A program made the translations under genes and the position numbers. Positions 1-6,887 of a DNA stretch of 12,291 nucleotides are shown one piece after another. The stretch's first letter is position 1, and each line of letters starts with the position of its first letter. Below the pieces are notes generated by a model. That model made no database searches. It saw only the letters and a program-made list of their open reading frames with translations, and had not been told where the DNA came from. The stretch is from CAYLLN01 sp036496265 (GTDB taxonomy: Bacteria > Planctomycetota > Planctomycetia > Pirellulales > Pirellulaceae): positions 1 through 12,291 of the forward strand of contig DASXLL010000358.1 in assembly GCA_036496265.1 (NCBI GenBank), written 5' to 3'.

Positions 1-617
1 CCCAGATCGCAGCCGCACCGCTGATAGACAACACTCACCGCATGAATCAGCGGATGCTGGACGACACGGACGCCAGCCAGCGTCAGAATCCGCGTCACTT
101 CCTGCGCTTTGCCGAGCACATACGCGTGAATAACCGGCGTGCGGCCGTCGTTCAGCACGCGTGTGACCAGGGCCACGAGTTGAGCGATCGATTCCTCTCG
201 CGGTGGCAGGCGATAGCGCGGATGGCCGTACGTGCTTTCCATAATGAGCACTTGCGAGCGCGGCGGAGCAGCTGGCTCTGCCGTTGCCGACGCCCGCAAC
301 TTGAAATCGCCCGTGTAAAGCAGCGATTGGCAACCTTCTATCGCCAGCATGGCCGAACCGAAAACGTGCCCGGCCGGATGCGTGCTGAGCGTGCAATCTC
401 CCCATGCCAGTCTTTCCCCAAACGGCATTAGTTTCGTCGGCCGTGGACCGTAGCGGTGCTGATAAAGCTCGGACGTCGCCGGCGTGCAAAACGCCAGCTC
501 GTGTCGCGCCATGTGATCGGTATGAGCGTGCGAGATAAACCCCCTCGCCTGCCGCCGGCATATATCGACTCCCAGGTCGATGCTCGTGATTCGCAATCCT
601 TTGTCGAAGTGGAACAT
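1..617 (-). CDS. Beta-CASP metallo-beta-lactamase-fold nuclease, N-terminal part (cut by window edge)
   Basis: About 205 residues are readable from the ATG at 617; the gene runs off the left edge, so this is a partial CDS. The metallo-beta-lactamase motifs are clear. Motif II is H30-A-H32-T-D34-H35, the motif III histidine is H84 (PAGHVFGSAM), and the motif IV aspartate is D104 (YTGDFK). E127 in MESTYGHPRYR matches beta-CASP motif A. These residues normally bind two zinc ions and support hydrolysis of RNA or DNA. The spacing and the ESTYGHPRYR and YVLGKAQEV stretches resemble the proteins named mRNA 3'-end processing factor or ligase-associated exonuclease. The substrate is inferred, and a cytoplasmic location is expected because no signal peptide is seen. 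The start lies 18 bp after the stop of the MnmE-like gene, which suggests one transcript. No Shine-Dalgarno site precedes it. The beta-CASP C-terminal motifs lie outside the window. Confidence 0.85.
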   Translation of the reverse strand, partial: MFHFDKGLRITSIDLGVDICRRQARGFISHAHTDHMARHELAFCTPATSELYQHRYGPRPTKLMPFGERLAWGDCTLSTHPAGHVFGSAMLAIEGCQSLLYTGDFKLRASATAEPAAPPRSQVLIMESTYGHPRYRLPPREESIAQLVALVTRVLNDGRTPVIHAYVLGKAQEVTRILTLAGVRVVQHPLIHAVSVVYQRCGCDL

Positions 618-635
618 TGGGACAGGGGACAGGGT
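618..635. repeat. Short tandem word (CCTGTCCC x2) in the mnmE/nuclease gap
   Basis: The whole 18-bp gap between two minus-strand genes is, on the minus strand, ACCCTGTCCCCTGTCCCA: the 8-mer CCTGTCCC twice in direct succession. It occupies the place where a ribosome binding site for the downstream gene would be expected and contains no purine-rich Shine-Dalgarno match. It may be a fragment of a dispersed intergenic repeat, or chance in so short a stretch. Confidence 0.5.
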
Positions 636-1829
636 TCAGGCGTGCCGGCTGTCGGTAAGCGACTGGATGGAATCGCATGCAGCGGAAACGTCGCCGCGCT
701 CTAGGGCCGCAACGGCTTCCTGCAGATGTCGTACATGATCTTGAGTAAAGGGAATCGCGGTTCCTTCGTCAGGAGGCGATGGGACAAGCGATTTGGAAAT
801 CGCTTGGCACAATTCCGATAGTCCGACGCCGTTAATTGCGCTCGTTTTTATGCCCGTTGGGCGGTCAGCCGACGGCGTTCCGGCGACGTCGCATTTATTA
901 TGGACGATAATCGGCGGGCGAGCGATGTCAGTGGCGGCAATCCGCTCGCAGACTCGCCGATAGAGTTCAGCCTCCCAGTCGGCGGTCAAGTCGGCGACGA
1001 AGACCACCAAATCGGCTGCAGCGATTGCGTGCTCGGCTCGCTCAACACCGGCGGCTTCCAACGCATCGCCGCTGGTCCGCAATCCCGCCACGTCGCTTAG
1101 CTCGACCCACCAGCCATCGATCGCCGTCGTGGCCGTGAGCACGTCGCGCGTCGTGCCGGGTTGATGCCACACGAGCGACCGCTGATAGCCGAGAACCGCG
1201 TTCATGAGGCTGCTTTTGCCGACATTGGGCCGGCCGGTGATCACGATCTTCCAAGGACGCGCCAAATGCAGGCCCAAATCAGCCCGGCTAATTAATTCGT
1301 TGATCGTTTGGCTTGCAGCCGATCGATCGCCTTGCTCGAGAAAACGGGCAACGAATTCAAGAGCGCGCCTGAATGCTCCCCGATATTGGTCAAGCAAAAT
1401 AGCGGCCATCCGCTCGGTTTGGGCCTCAGCCAGGGCCAGCAGCGCTTCGGCCGCGATCACATCGTCCGCTTGGCGGCGCACCCAATCTGCCGGCGATACT
1501 TGGATGCCGCCCTCGCGAATCAGCACTTCGCAAATCGCTGCAACCGCCACTTGCCCGCCGTGACAGTGTATTTCGGCTTCGTCGTTAGCAAAAATTCCAA
1601 CGACGACATCCTCTGGGGCACCATCCGAAGATCGAAACCGACCGAAAACGGCGCTATCGACGTCATAGGACGACAAGTCTCGCCTGTTGGCCGGCGCAAA
1701 GAGACGCTGGATTGCGGCCAGCGACGCTGGATCGGATACGCCAATGGTCGCAATCGCGCCGCGGCCGGCCGGTGTGAGCACGCAAAAGCGCCACGCTTCA
1801 TCCGTCGCCGCAGCACTGCTCGTTGTCAT
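636..1829 (-). CDS. mnmE: Diverged, shortened MnmE/TrmE-type GTPase
   Basis: The protein has 397 residues; E. coli MnmE has 454. MnmE with MnmG modifies the wobble uridine of certain tRNAs. The TrmE N-terminal domain is recognisable at about residues 15-115 (LTPAGRGAI near 19-27, EIHCHGG 86-92). A short helical segment follows, then a Ras-like G domain from about 193. G1 is GRPNVGKS (199-206), the switch I/K-loop is PGTTRD (224-229), G3 is DVAG (246-249, usually DTAG), G4 is NKCD (311-314), and G5 is TSA (329-331). The C-terminus stops about 35 residues after PFTQDHVRHL and lacks the FCIGK-type end whose cysteine is essential in known MnmE proteins. No remnant of it appears before the next gene. 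It may be a functional variant, a paralogue with another role, or an impaired copy; whether a canonical mnmE exists elsewhere cannot be seen. The ATG at 1829 has only a weak GGA upstream. Confidence 0.75.
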   Translation of the reverse strand: MTTSSAAATDEAWRFCVLTPAGRGAIATIGVSDPASLAAIQRLFAPANRRDLSSYDVDSAVFGRFRSSDGAPEDVVVGIFANDEAEIHCHGGQVAVAAICEVLIREGGIQVSPADWVRRQADDVIAAEALLALAEAQTERMAAILLDQYRGAFRRALEFVARFLEQGDRSAASQTINELISRADLGLHLARPWKIVITGRPNVGKSSLMNAVLGYQRSLVWHQPGTTRDVLTATTAIDGWWVELSDVAGLRTSGDALEAAGVERAEHAIAAADLVVFVADLTADWEAELYRRVCERIAATDIARPPIIVHNKCDVAGTPSADRPTGIKTSAINGVGLSELCQAISKSLVPSPPDEGTAIPFTQDHVRHLQEAVAALERGDVSAACDSIQSLTDSRHA

Positions 1830-1936
1830 TCAGTAGTTCCAAGTTTTGACGCTCCTTCGCCACCGCTGACCTTGCGTCGGCGGAGCCATGACTAAATCGC
1901 TACAGCGAACTTAGAATCCACTAAGCTGATTTCCGC

Positions 1937-1959
1937 ATCCCGCCACGCCGCGGCGGGAT
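1937..1959. repeat. GC-rich hairpin, 8-bp perfect stem
   Basis: ATCCCGCC (1937-1944) pairs perfectly with GGCGGGAT (1952-1959) around a 7-nt loop. An A/T-rich AATTTTA follows on the plus strand. It resembles an intrinsic terminator, but no plus-strand gene ends upstream of it, so a repeat or a 5'-leader structure is just as likely. Confidence 0.5.
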
Positions 1960-1996
1960 AATTTTAGGATCGACATGGTAGCTTTCAGTCGTCGCT

Positions 1997-2017
1997 CCAC
2001 CGGCACAGGGCCGGTGG
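1997..2017. repeat. GC-rich hairpin, 8-bp perfect stem (REP-like)
   Basis: CCACCGGC (1997-2004) pairs perfectly with GCCGGTGG (2010-2017) around the 5-nt loop ACAGG. It lies 96 bp before the phosphorylase start, with no T-run. The compact palindrome looks like a repetitive extragenic palindrome, but only one copy of this sequence is in the window. Confidence 0.5.
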
Positions 2018-2112
2018 CGGCGAGGATTTGGAAGTACTGTCATTTGTCATGCGCGTTTGAGCTCAGCATGGTACGATAGCACGATTGGCCCCGCGCACCC
2101 CTCGACTCCATC

Positions 2113-3027
2113 ATGCTGCTTCGTTGGCTCGTCAACCAGTACCTTCGCGATGCAGCCGAGGGCAAGCTGCGCGACGTGGTCGGTGGAATCACGACCAGCG
2201 GCGTGGCCACGGCGGCCACCGAGCGCCCCGGGCCAGCCGCGCCGCCGGCCGTCATCACGGAGGCTGTCGAGGGAAAGCCTACGGCCGATTTTCTTTCATG
2301 TGATGCGGCGATTATCTTCGCACTCGGCATCGAATCGGGCGGCTTGGTCGATTTACTGCGCGATTCGGAAACGTCGAGCCATCCGCACGGCATCGAACGG
2401 GCTGGCAAGCTCGGCGGCCGCGAAGTCGCTGTCGTCGAAGGGGGTGTTGGACAAAAAGCGATTGCTCGCGCCACCACGGAGGCGATCAAGTTCTATCAGC
2501 CGAAGTGGGTCATCTCCGCCGGATTCGCGGGCGGGCTCAATGAAGCGCTACGCAGCGGACAGATCGTCATGGCGGACGAAGTAATCAACTTAGCCGGCGA
2601 GATAATACCCGTCGATTTGCGGTTGGATCGTGAATCGCTCGCCGCGACCAAAGGTCTGCACATCGGCCGGCTGTTGACCGTGGATACCATCCTCCGCGAA
2701 CCGGCCGAGCGTCGCAATCTGGCGGCAAAACACGCGGCTATCGCCTGCGATATGGAAACATTCGCCGTCGCGGCTGCTTGCCGCCAACAAGGCATTCCCT
2801 TTTTGGCCATCCGCATCATCAGCGACGCCGTCGACGACGAGTTGCCGCCCGAAATCGAGCATCTGCTCAAGCAAAAAAGCCTCGCCGGGAAGCTCGGCGC
2901 CGCTGCCGGCGCGGTCTTCAAACGATTCAGCGCCGCCAAAGACCTGTGGAAGCTGCGGGAAGACGCACTCAAGGCATCCGACCGGCTGGCAAAGTTTCTG
3001 GCTGGGGTCACCAACGAGTTGAGCTAA
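2113..3027 (+). CDS. Nucleoside phosphorylase / MTA-SAH nucleosidase superfamily protein
   Basis: The protein has 304 residues with a phosphorylase-superfamily core from about residue 64. Members cleave the N-glycosidic bond of purine nucleosides or of methylthioadenosine/S-adenosylhomocysteine. Visible family marks are FALGIESGGL (69-78), GGVGQ (110-114), the glycine-rich SAGFAGGL (135-142) of the substrate site, DMET (213-216), in which M214-E215 matches the ribose-binding Met-Glu, and ISDAVDDE (236-243), whose D238 is the expected catalytic aspartate. The first 60 residues are not part of the core. They begin with an amphipathic-looking helix (LLRWLVNQYLRDAAEG), followed by an Ala/Pro-rich linker; no signal peptide is evident. 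A charged helical tail of about 50 residues ends the protein. Substrate and true start are uncertain: no Shine-Dalgarno precedes the ATG. Genes of this type also occur in hopanoid clusters (HpnG), but nothing nearby supports that role. Confidence 0.75.
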   Translation: MLLRWLVNQYLRDAAEGKLRDVVGGITTSGVATAATERPGPAAPPAVITEAVEGKPTADFLSCDAAIIFALGIESGGLVDLLRDSETSSHPHGIERAGKLGGREVAVVEGGVGQKAIARATTEAIKFYQPKWVISAGFAGGLNEALRSGQIVMADEVINLAGEIIPVDLRLDRESLAATKGLHIGRLLTVDTILREPAERRNLAAKHAAIACDMETFAVAAACRQQGIPFLAIRIISDAVDDELPPEIEHLLKQKSLAGKLGAAAGAVFKRFSAAKDLWKLREDALKASDRLAKFLAGVTNELS

Positions 3028-3091
3028 AAAACCAAGAACCAAGAGGAACCGTTCAAATCAGCTTTGTGGTTCTTGGTTCTTCGGTTCTTGG
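3026..3091. terminator. Inverted repeat between convergent genes; likely terminator for the ABC permease transcript
   Basis: CCAAGAACC (3032-3040) pairs with GGTTCTTGG (3083-3091), and the stem can be extended with AAGA/TCTT plus one bulge. Both arms consist of repeated AACCAAG words. Read on the minus strand, the hairpin is followed at once by six T residues (complement of 3026-3031), the arrangement of an intrinsic terminator for the permease gene that ends at 3098. On the plus strand no T-run follows, so termination of the phosphorylase transcript is less certain. Confidence 0.55.
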
Positions 3092-3097
3092 AATTTC

Positions 3098-5659
3098 CTA
3101 CTCGTAGTGCAGTGCTTCCACGACGTTGATCTGCGTCGCCCGCCGCGCCGGAATGATTCCGGCGATCATGACGATGATCATCGAGGCAACGAGAGTTCCC
3201 AGCCACATCTGGGGATGAAACTGGAATGCCACCGAATGGCCGAACGATTTCATCATGGCCAAGTTGATTACATAGGCCGTTCCGATTCCGACCACGATTC
3301 CGGCTGGCAGACCGACGCCGCCGATAATCATGGCTTGCATGAGGACCGTTCGCCGAACCTGCCGTTTCGTCATGGCGACGATCCGCAACAGGCCCAACTC
3401 CCGCGTTTGTTCCAGCACGTTCATCGTCAACGTATTCACAACGCCAAACGCCCCGACGACGAATCCCATCAACAGCAGCAGCCACAAGCTCCATTCGGTG
3501 CCGCGGGCAAATTGGTTGACCTTCTCCTTGATGTCTGCGTTCGATAACAGGATCACGTCGTAATTCTTGGCAATCTCGGCCAACTGCGAACGCACGCGTT
3601 CCTTGAGGGAAAGATCAGGCAGCTTGATGATATAGCCATCGACGGCTTGCAGTCCTAGCCACTGCTCCGCGTATGGCCGGGCCATGTGGACGGCGAGTCC
3701 GCCGACCATATACTCGTTAGTTACAGCGCAGATCGGTATTTTTTTTACGCCCTCTTTGGTTTCCAGAGGCAACTCGTCTCCGCGATCCAAATTGAGCTTC
3801 TGAGATAACACGCTGCCAATTACCACCTGGCCCGCGAGCAGTTGCTCGCGCAGTTTATGGAGATCGCCGGAGATTAAGTCGAATGAGGGCGGTTCCGTAT
3901 CTTTGTACTCTCGCGCAATGGCAATGACGTTTAACAAGTCGTCAGGGTCCTTGCCTTTTTGCACCTTGGCTTCAACGAAGGACGCCGCGTCTGCGCGAAT
4001 CAACCCTTCCGCCTCCAATTTTCGCAGATCGTCACCGAGTGCTTCGGGCAAGTCGGCCGCCGTGCCCGTCGCCATGTCGGGCATCATCGCTCGAATGAAG
4101 AAATCACCCGTGATGGCCCGGTCGAACCAGTCATGCACGTTACGCACGCAATCGATAATAGAACCAGCCATTCCGACGCAGGCACTTCCCGCGATGAACA
4201 GAACGCCGACCGTCAGCGCAGTGCGCAAATAATTGCGAAGCACTTGCGTCAGGGCCATCCGTGACTCAACGGTACCCAACAGCCGCAGTGGAATGCTAAC
4301 AAGCGACGCTTGCTGCCCAAGAAAGGCTGTATCGAGCATCACTAAGCCGATGAGCAACGCAACCCCGCAATACGTCGCACCCTTGATTGGAAACCAGCCG
4401 GAAATGCTTCCATAGATGAGTGACAAGCTGCCGACGGTTAGCACTGCGCCGCCGCCCAACAGAATCCAAGTCACCCTCCAGTTTTTTTGGGGCACCGCGC
4501 GGTTCATGCCTTCGAGTGGCGAGACGTACCAAGCAACAATCGCTGGAATAATGGCTCCCAATATGGACGTGACGATTCCGAATAACGTGCCCCAAATAAA
4601 GGGCCACGGCGTCATCACTTCCCGCAGTCGCGGGAACTGCACGTCGAACACGCGGCCGACCACGATCGTGCCAACGAATGCCAAAAGGACGCCAAAGACA
4701 ATGCCAATCACGATTCCCGCCGTGCCCAGCATGGCCGCCTCGCGCAGCAGTATGCCGGAAATCTCCATCCGCGTCGCCCCAATCGCCCGCATGATCGACA
4801 AGTGCCGCCGGCGCTCGCTCACATTCATCAAAAATGTGTTCAGGATGATGATGAAAGCCATCGCCAAAGTGAACGCAGTCGTCAGCGTCAGTCCTTGCTC
4901 CGTGGATAACAGCGTTTCCTGCATGAGCTGCGTGCTGCCGGCCGGACGATGCACCTGCACCCCGTCCGGCAATAAAGCCGCCACCTTCGGCTGCACCTTC
5001 TCGGGTTCCACGTTATTGGCCGTGACAATTTGAATCTTGTCGATCAGGCTCCGTTTGCCACGCGGATTGAAGTGAAGCTGCGCCCGGTCAATGGGCATGA
5101 ACGCCATCGCCGTTTGCGTCATGACCGTTCCAGTTTTGGGCCGGACCAGGCCGACGATTTGGAACGGCTTGGATAACTGCTTGGTCAGCAACTTCACTTC
5201 CTGACCAACTTCCAGGCCGAGATATTTTGCAAACGACTCGTCGAGCACTAATTCATCGCCGTCTTTTACTTGCCGGCCCGCGGCAATGTCGTAATCGCGC
5301 ACCTTCGAGTCGCGGGCCGGATCGATTCCCAAAATTTCGATGCGGGCCCGTCGTTCGCCGCCCTCAAAGGACATGGAGGTGGGCCGGTCAACAAGCGGCG
5401 CGGCCGCGGCAATTTCCGGCAGCTCGTCAATTTTTGAAAGGACGTCTCCGTCGAACCCGCCGCCGCCGGACGCATCGACCTCCAGCGTCGCCCGGCCCGT
5501 GACCATGGCGAACATCTGCTTATAGGCATTCCGCGTCGTCGCGGTTCCCAGGCCCACGGCCACCGCCGCAGTCACGCCGATTACGATGCTGAGCATCGTC
5601 AAAATCGACCGCCCCGGCCGCTGCTGCATGGCTCGATAGGTATAACGACGAAGGCTCAC
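3098..5659 (-). CDS. ABC transporter permease, FtsX/MacB type with two FtsX domains
   Basis: With the GTG start at 5659 the protein has 853 residues. An AGGAG at 5672-5668 lies 8 nt before this GTG, and the protein then begins SLRRYTYRAMQQRPGRS, as family members do; an upstream TTG at 5692 would add 11 residues but has no such site. About ten membrane segments are visible near residues 18-38, 260-279, 311-334, 355-378, 397-417, 427-445, 480-500, 726-746, 773-797 and 819-837. Large soluble loops of MacB periplasmic-domain type follow segments 1 and 7. The FtsX signatures are near 274-296 (NVSERRRHLSIMRAIGAT) and 742-764 (NVLEQTRELGLLR), and the end PARRATQINVVEALHYE is typical. The paired ATPase is encoded just upstream. 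The pair probably exports a lipid, lipoprotein or peptide, or applies force across the envelope; the substrate is unknown. No membrane-fusion partner gene is in the window. Confidence 0.9.
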   Translation of the reverse strand: MSLRRYTYRAMQQRPGRSILTMLSIVIGVTAAVAVGLGTATTRNAYKQMFAMVTGRATLEVDASGGGGFDGDVLSKIDELPEIAAAAPLVDRPTSMSFEGGERRARIEILGIDPARDSKVRDYDIAAGRQVKDGDELVLDESFAKYLGLEVGQEVKLLTKQLSKPFQIVGLVRPKTGTVMTQTAMAFMPIDRAQLHFNPRGKRSLIDKIQIVTANNVEPEKVQPKVAALLPDGVQVHRPAGSTQLMQETLLSTEQGLTLTTAFTLAMAFIIILNTFLMNVSERRRHLSIMRAIGATRMEISGILLREAAMLGTAGIVIGIVFGVLLAFVGTIVVGRVFDVQFPRLREVMTPWPFIWGTLFGIVTSILGAIIPAIVAWYVSPLEGMNRAVPQKNWRVTWILLGGGAVLTVGSLSLIYGSISGWFPIKGATYCGVALLIGLVMLDTAFLGQQASLVSIPLRLLGTVESRMALTQVLRNYLRTALTVGVLFIAGSACVGMAGSIIDCVRNVHDWFDRAITGDFFIRAMMPDMATGTAADLPEALGDDLRKLEAEGLIRADAASFVEAKVQKGKDPDDLLNVIAIAREYKDTEPPSFDLISGDLHKLREQLLAGQVVIGSVLSQKLNLDRGDELPLETKEGVKKIPICAVTNEYMVGGLAVHMARPYAEQWLGLQAVDGYIIKLPDLSLKERVRSQLAEIAKNYDVILLSNADIKEKVNQFARGTEWSLWLLLLMGFVVGAFGVVNTLTMNVLEQTRELGLLRIVAMTKRQVRRTVLMQAMIIGGVGLPAGIVVGIGTAYVINLAMMKSFGHSVAFQFHPQMWLGTLVASMIIVMIAGIIPARRATQINVVEALHYE

Positions 5660-5667
5660 CTGAAGCG

Positions 5668-5672
5668 CTCCT
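5668..5672 (-). promoter_or_regulatory. Ribosome binding site AGGAG deciding the permease start
   Basis: On the minus strand AGGAG is followed by an 8-nt spacer and GTG (5659-5657). This favours GTG at 5659 over the in-frame TTG at 5692, which abuts the intergenic repeat. Confidence 0.55.
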
Positions 5673-5694
5673 GGAAATTCAATTTCTTCCAAAT

Positions 5695-5835
5695 CAAATG
5701 ATCAATGACCAAGCACCAATGACCAAACAAATTCCAATCCGAAATGTCACACTGAAACAAATGATCTCGGCTTTGATCATTTGAATTTTGGATTTCGAAT
5801 TTGTTTGTGTTTTGGTGCTTGTGATTTGGTCATTG
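5695..5835. repeat. Long imperfect inverted repeat built from CAATGACCAA words, between ABC ATPase and permease genes
   Basis: Three blocks of the left arm have perfect complements in the right arm, in nested order: CAATGACC (5703-5710) with 5828-5835, AAGCACCAA (5711-5719) with 5812-5820, and CAAACAAATTC (5724-5734) with 5797-5807. At the centre, CAAATGATC (5758-5766) pairs with GATCATTTG (5775-5783) around an 8-nt loop. The left arm also repeats CAATGACCAA directly (5703-5712 and 5717-5726), and CAAATGATC recurs at 5695-5703. The stretch is far richer in A/T than the flanking genes and has no coding potential. It would form a large cruciform-like hairpin in the mRNA between the two exporter genes. 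No T-run follows, so it may slow or attenuate rather than end transcription, or protect mRNA ends. Confidence 0.7.
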
Positions 5836-5851
5836 GCTCCGCCAGCGATGG

Positions 5852-6586
5852 TTACTTGGCCGGCACGGTTTCGGCCACCCGCCGCGGCTTAACCGGCACG
5901 ACGCGGTTCGTTTCCTCACGCTCGACATGACCATCCAGCAAATACACGACGCGGTCGGCCTGCTCGGCGACTGCAGAGTCGTGCGTCACCATGACGATGG
6001 TCTGGCCGTGCTGATCGACCAGCTCCCGCAATGCCTGCGTGATCCGCTTGCTATTGGCGCTGTCGAGGTTGCCCGTCGGCTCATCGGCCAGCAGAATCGC
6101 CGGCTCAATGACCAACGCCCGAGCAATGGCGACTCGCTGCTGTTCACCGCCCGACATTTTGCCGGGCAGATGTGTGCGGCGGCCCGCAAGACCGACCAGC
6201 TCCAAAGTCTTCACGGCCCGCTCAAGGGCAATCTTCGACGGCACGCCGTCGAGTTCCAGCGGCAGGGCGACATTTTCTTCTGCGGTCAGAATCGGCAGCA
6301 GATTAAAAGCCTGAAAGACGAAGCCGATGCGGCGGCGGCGAACGAGCGTGCGCCCGTCGTCGTCCAGGTTGGCCAAATCGACGCCTTCGAGCAGCACCTG
6401 CCCCGAGGTCGGCACATCGACGCCGCCAAGCAGCGTCAGCATCGTGCTTTTGCCTGAGCCGGAGCGACCCATGATGGCCAGCATCTCGCCGGCCTGAGCC
6501 CCCAAATTCACGCCCCGCAGGGCCTCGACGGCTGCTTCTCCTTCGCCGAACGACTTTCGCAGGTCACGAGCTTCCAAAACGTACAT
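5852..6586 (-). CDS. ABC transporter ATP-binding protein, LolD/MacB class
   Basis: The protein has 244 residues from the ATG at 6586, which is preceded by AAGAGGG (6597-6591) with a 4-nt spacer. An in-frame ATG at 6715 would add 43 residues that do not fit the family. All ABC ATPase motifs are intact: Walker A GRSGSGKST (40-48), Q-loop Q92 in VFQAFNL, signature MSGGEQQR (144-151), Walker B AILLADEP (163-170), and switch histidine H202 in VMVTHD. Overall length and sequence match the LolD/YbbA/MacB class, which works as a homodimer with FtsX-type permeases in the inner membrane. The permease gene lies downstream on the same strand, 192 bp away, with a large inverted repeat in between. The last 25 residues are a basic tail outside the core (VVPVKPRRVAE). 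The transported substrate cannot be deduced. Confidence 0.93.
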   Translation of the reverse strand: MYVLEARDLRKSFGEGEAAVEALRGVNLGAQAGEMLAIMGRSGSGKSTMLTLLGGVDVPTSGQVLLEGVDLANLDDDGRTLVRRRRIGFVFQAFNLLPILTAEENVALPLELDGVPSKIALERAVKTLELVGLAGRRTHLPGKMSGGEQQRVAIARALVIEPAILLADEPTGNLDSANSKRITQALRELVDQHGQTIVMVTHDSAVAEQADRVVYLLDGHVEREETNRVVPVKPRRVAETVPAK

Positions 6587-6887
6587 TGAGCCCTCTTGTT
6601 CAGCTCCGCTCGATTTAGGCCAGTCCATGATATGTGGCATCGCCGGTCTCCTGCCGTCAGATACCCGCCGCATTGTTATCAACCATCTCGCAGCCGCTGA
6701 AAAGGCCCTTTCCACATGGCAAATTACCCAAATTCACATCCAGGCGTTACAGACTGCCATCTAGGAAGCAACGGATGTGCCAATTTCGATTGCTAGCCTC
6801 AATGCTGGGTCGTGCGTTACGATTTGCCCTGACATTGATCATAGCGCTCCAACGCGCCGCGCGCAACAAGCGGCTGAAGAAAATTTC
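6587..6887. other. Divergent intergenic region between the ABC ATPase gene and the thioesterase gene
   Basis: About 300 bp separate two genes transcribed away from each other, so promoters for both must lie here. I found no pair of promoter boxes with convincing spacing, no strong hairpin and no repeat of the kinds seen in the other gaps. Open frames extend into it from both genes but show no family-like residues, so I treat it as noncoding. Confidence 0.5.
6591..6597 (-). promoter_or_regulatory. Ribosome binding site AAGAGGG of the ABC ATPase gene
   Basis: The purine-rich AAGAGGG lies four bases before ATG 6586 on the minus strand. It decides the start against the longer reading frame beginning at 6715. 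Confidence 0.6.

Larger units (their letters stand above)
1830..2112. other. Divergent intergenic region between the MnmE-like gene and the phosphorylase gene
   Basis: This 283-bp gap must hold promoters for both flanking genes, which point away from each other. I found no pair of -35/-10 boxes with acceptable spacing on either strand; TTGTCA (2044-2049) and TACGAT (2072-2077) are 22 bp apart, which is too far. The clear structures are two GC-rich hairpins, listed separately. No coding signal is seen. Confidence 0.5.

Noticed and set aside
42..431. Plus-strand open frame of 129 codons at the left edge
   Set aside because: The opposite strand encodes the beta-CASP nuclease with all its metal-binding motifs, so this frame is a shadow.
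2044..2077. Sigma-70-like boxes TTGTCA and TACGAT before the phosphorylase gene
   Set aside because: The 22-bp spacing is too long for a standard promoter.
5660..5692. TTG start for the permease at 5692
   Set aside because: It has no ribosome binding site and adds residues atypical for the family; GTG at 5659 has AGGAG at proper spacing.
6587..6715. 43-residue N-terminal extension of the ABC ATPase from an ATG at 6715
   Set aside because: The residues do not resemble LolD-class proteins, and a good ribosome binding site lies directly before ATG 6586.
6777..6887. Longer thioesterase start at 6777
   Set aside because: The extra 37 residues are not hotdog-like, while ATG 6888 gives the usual length.
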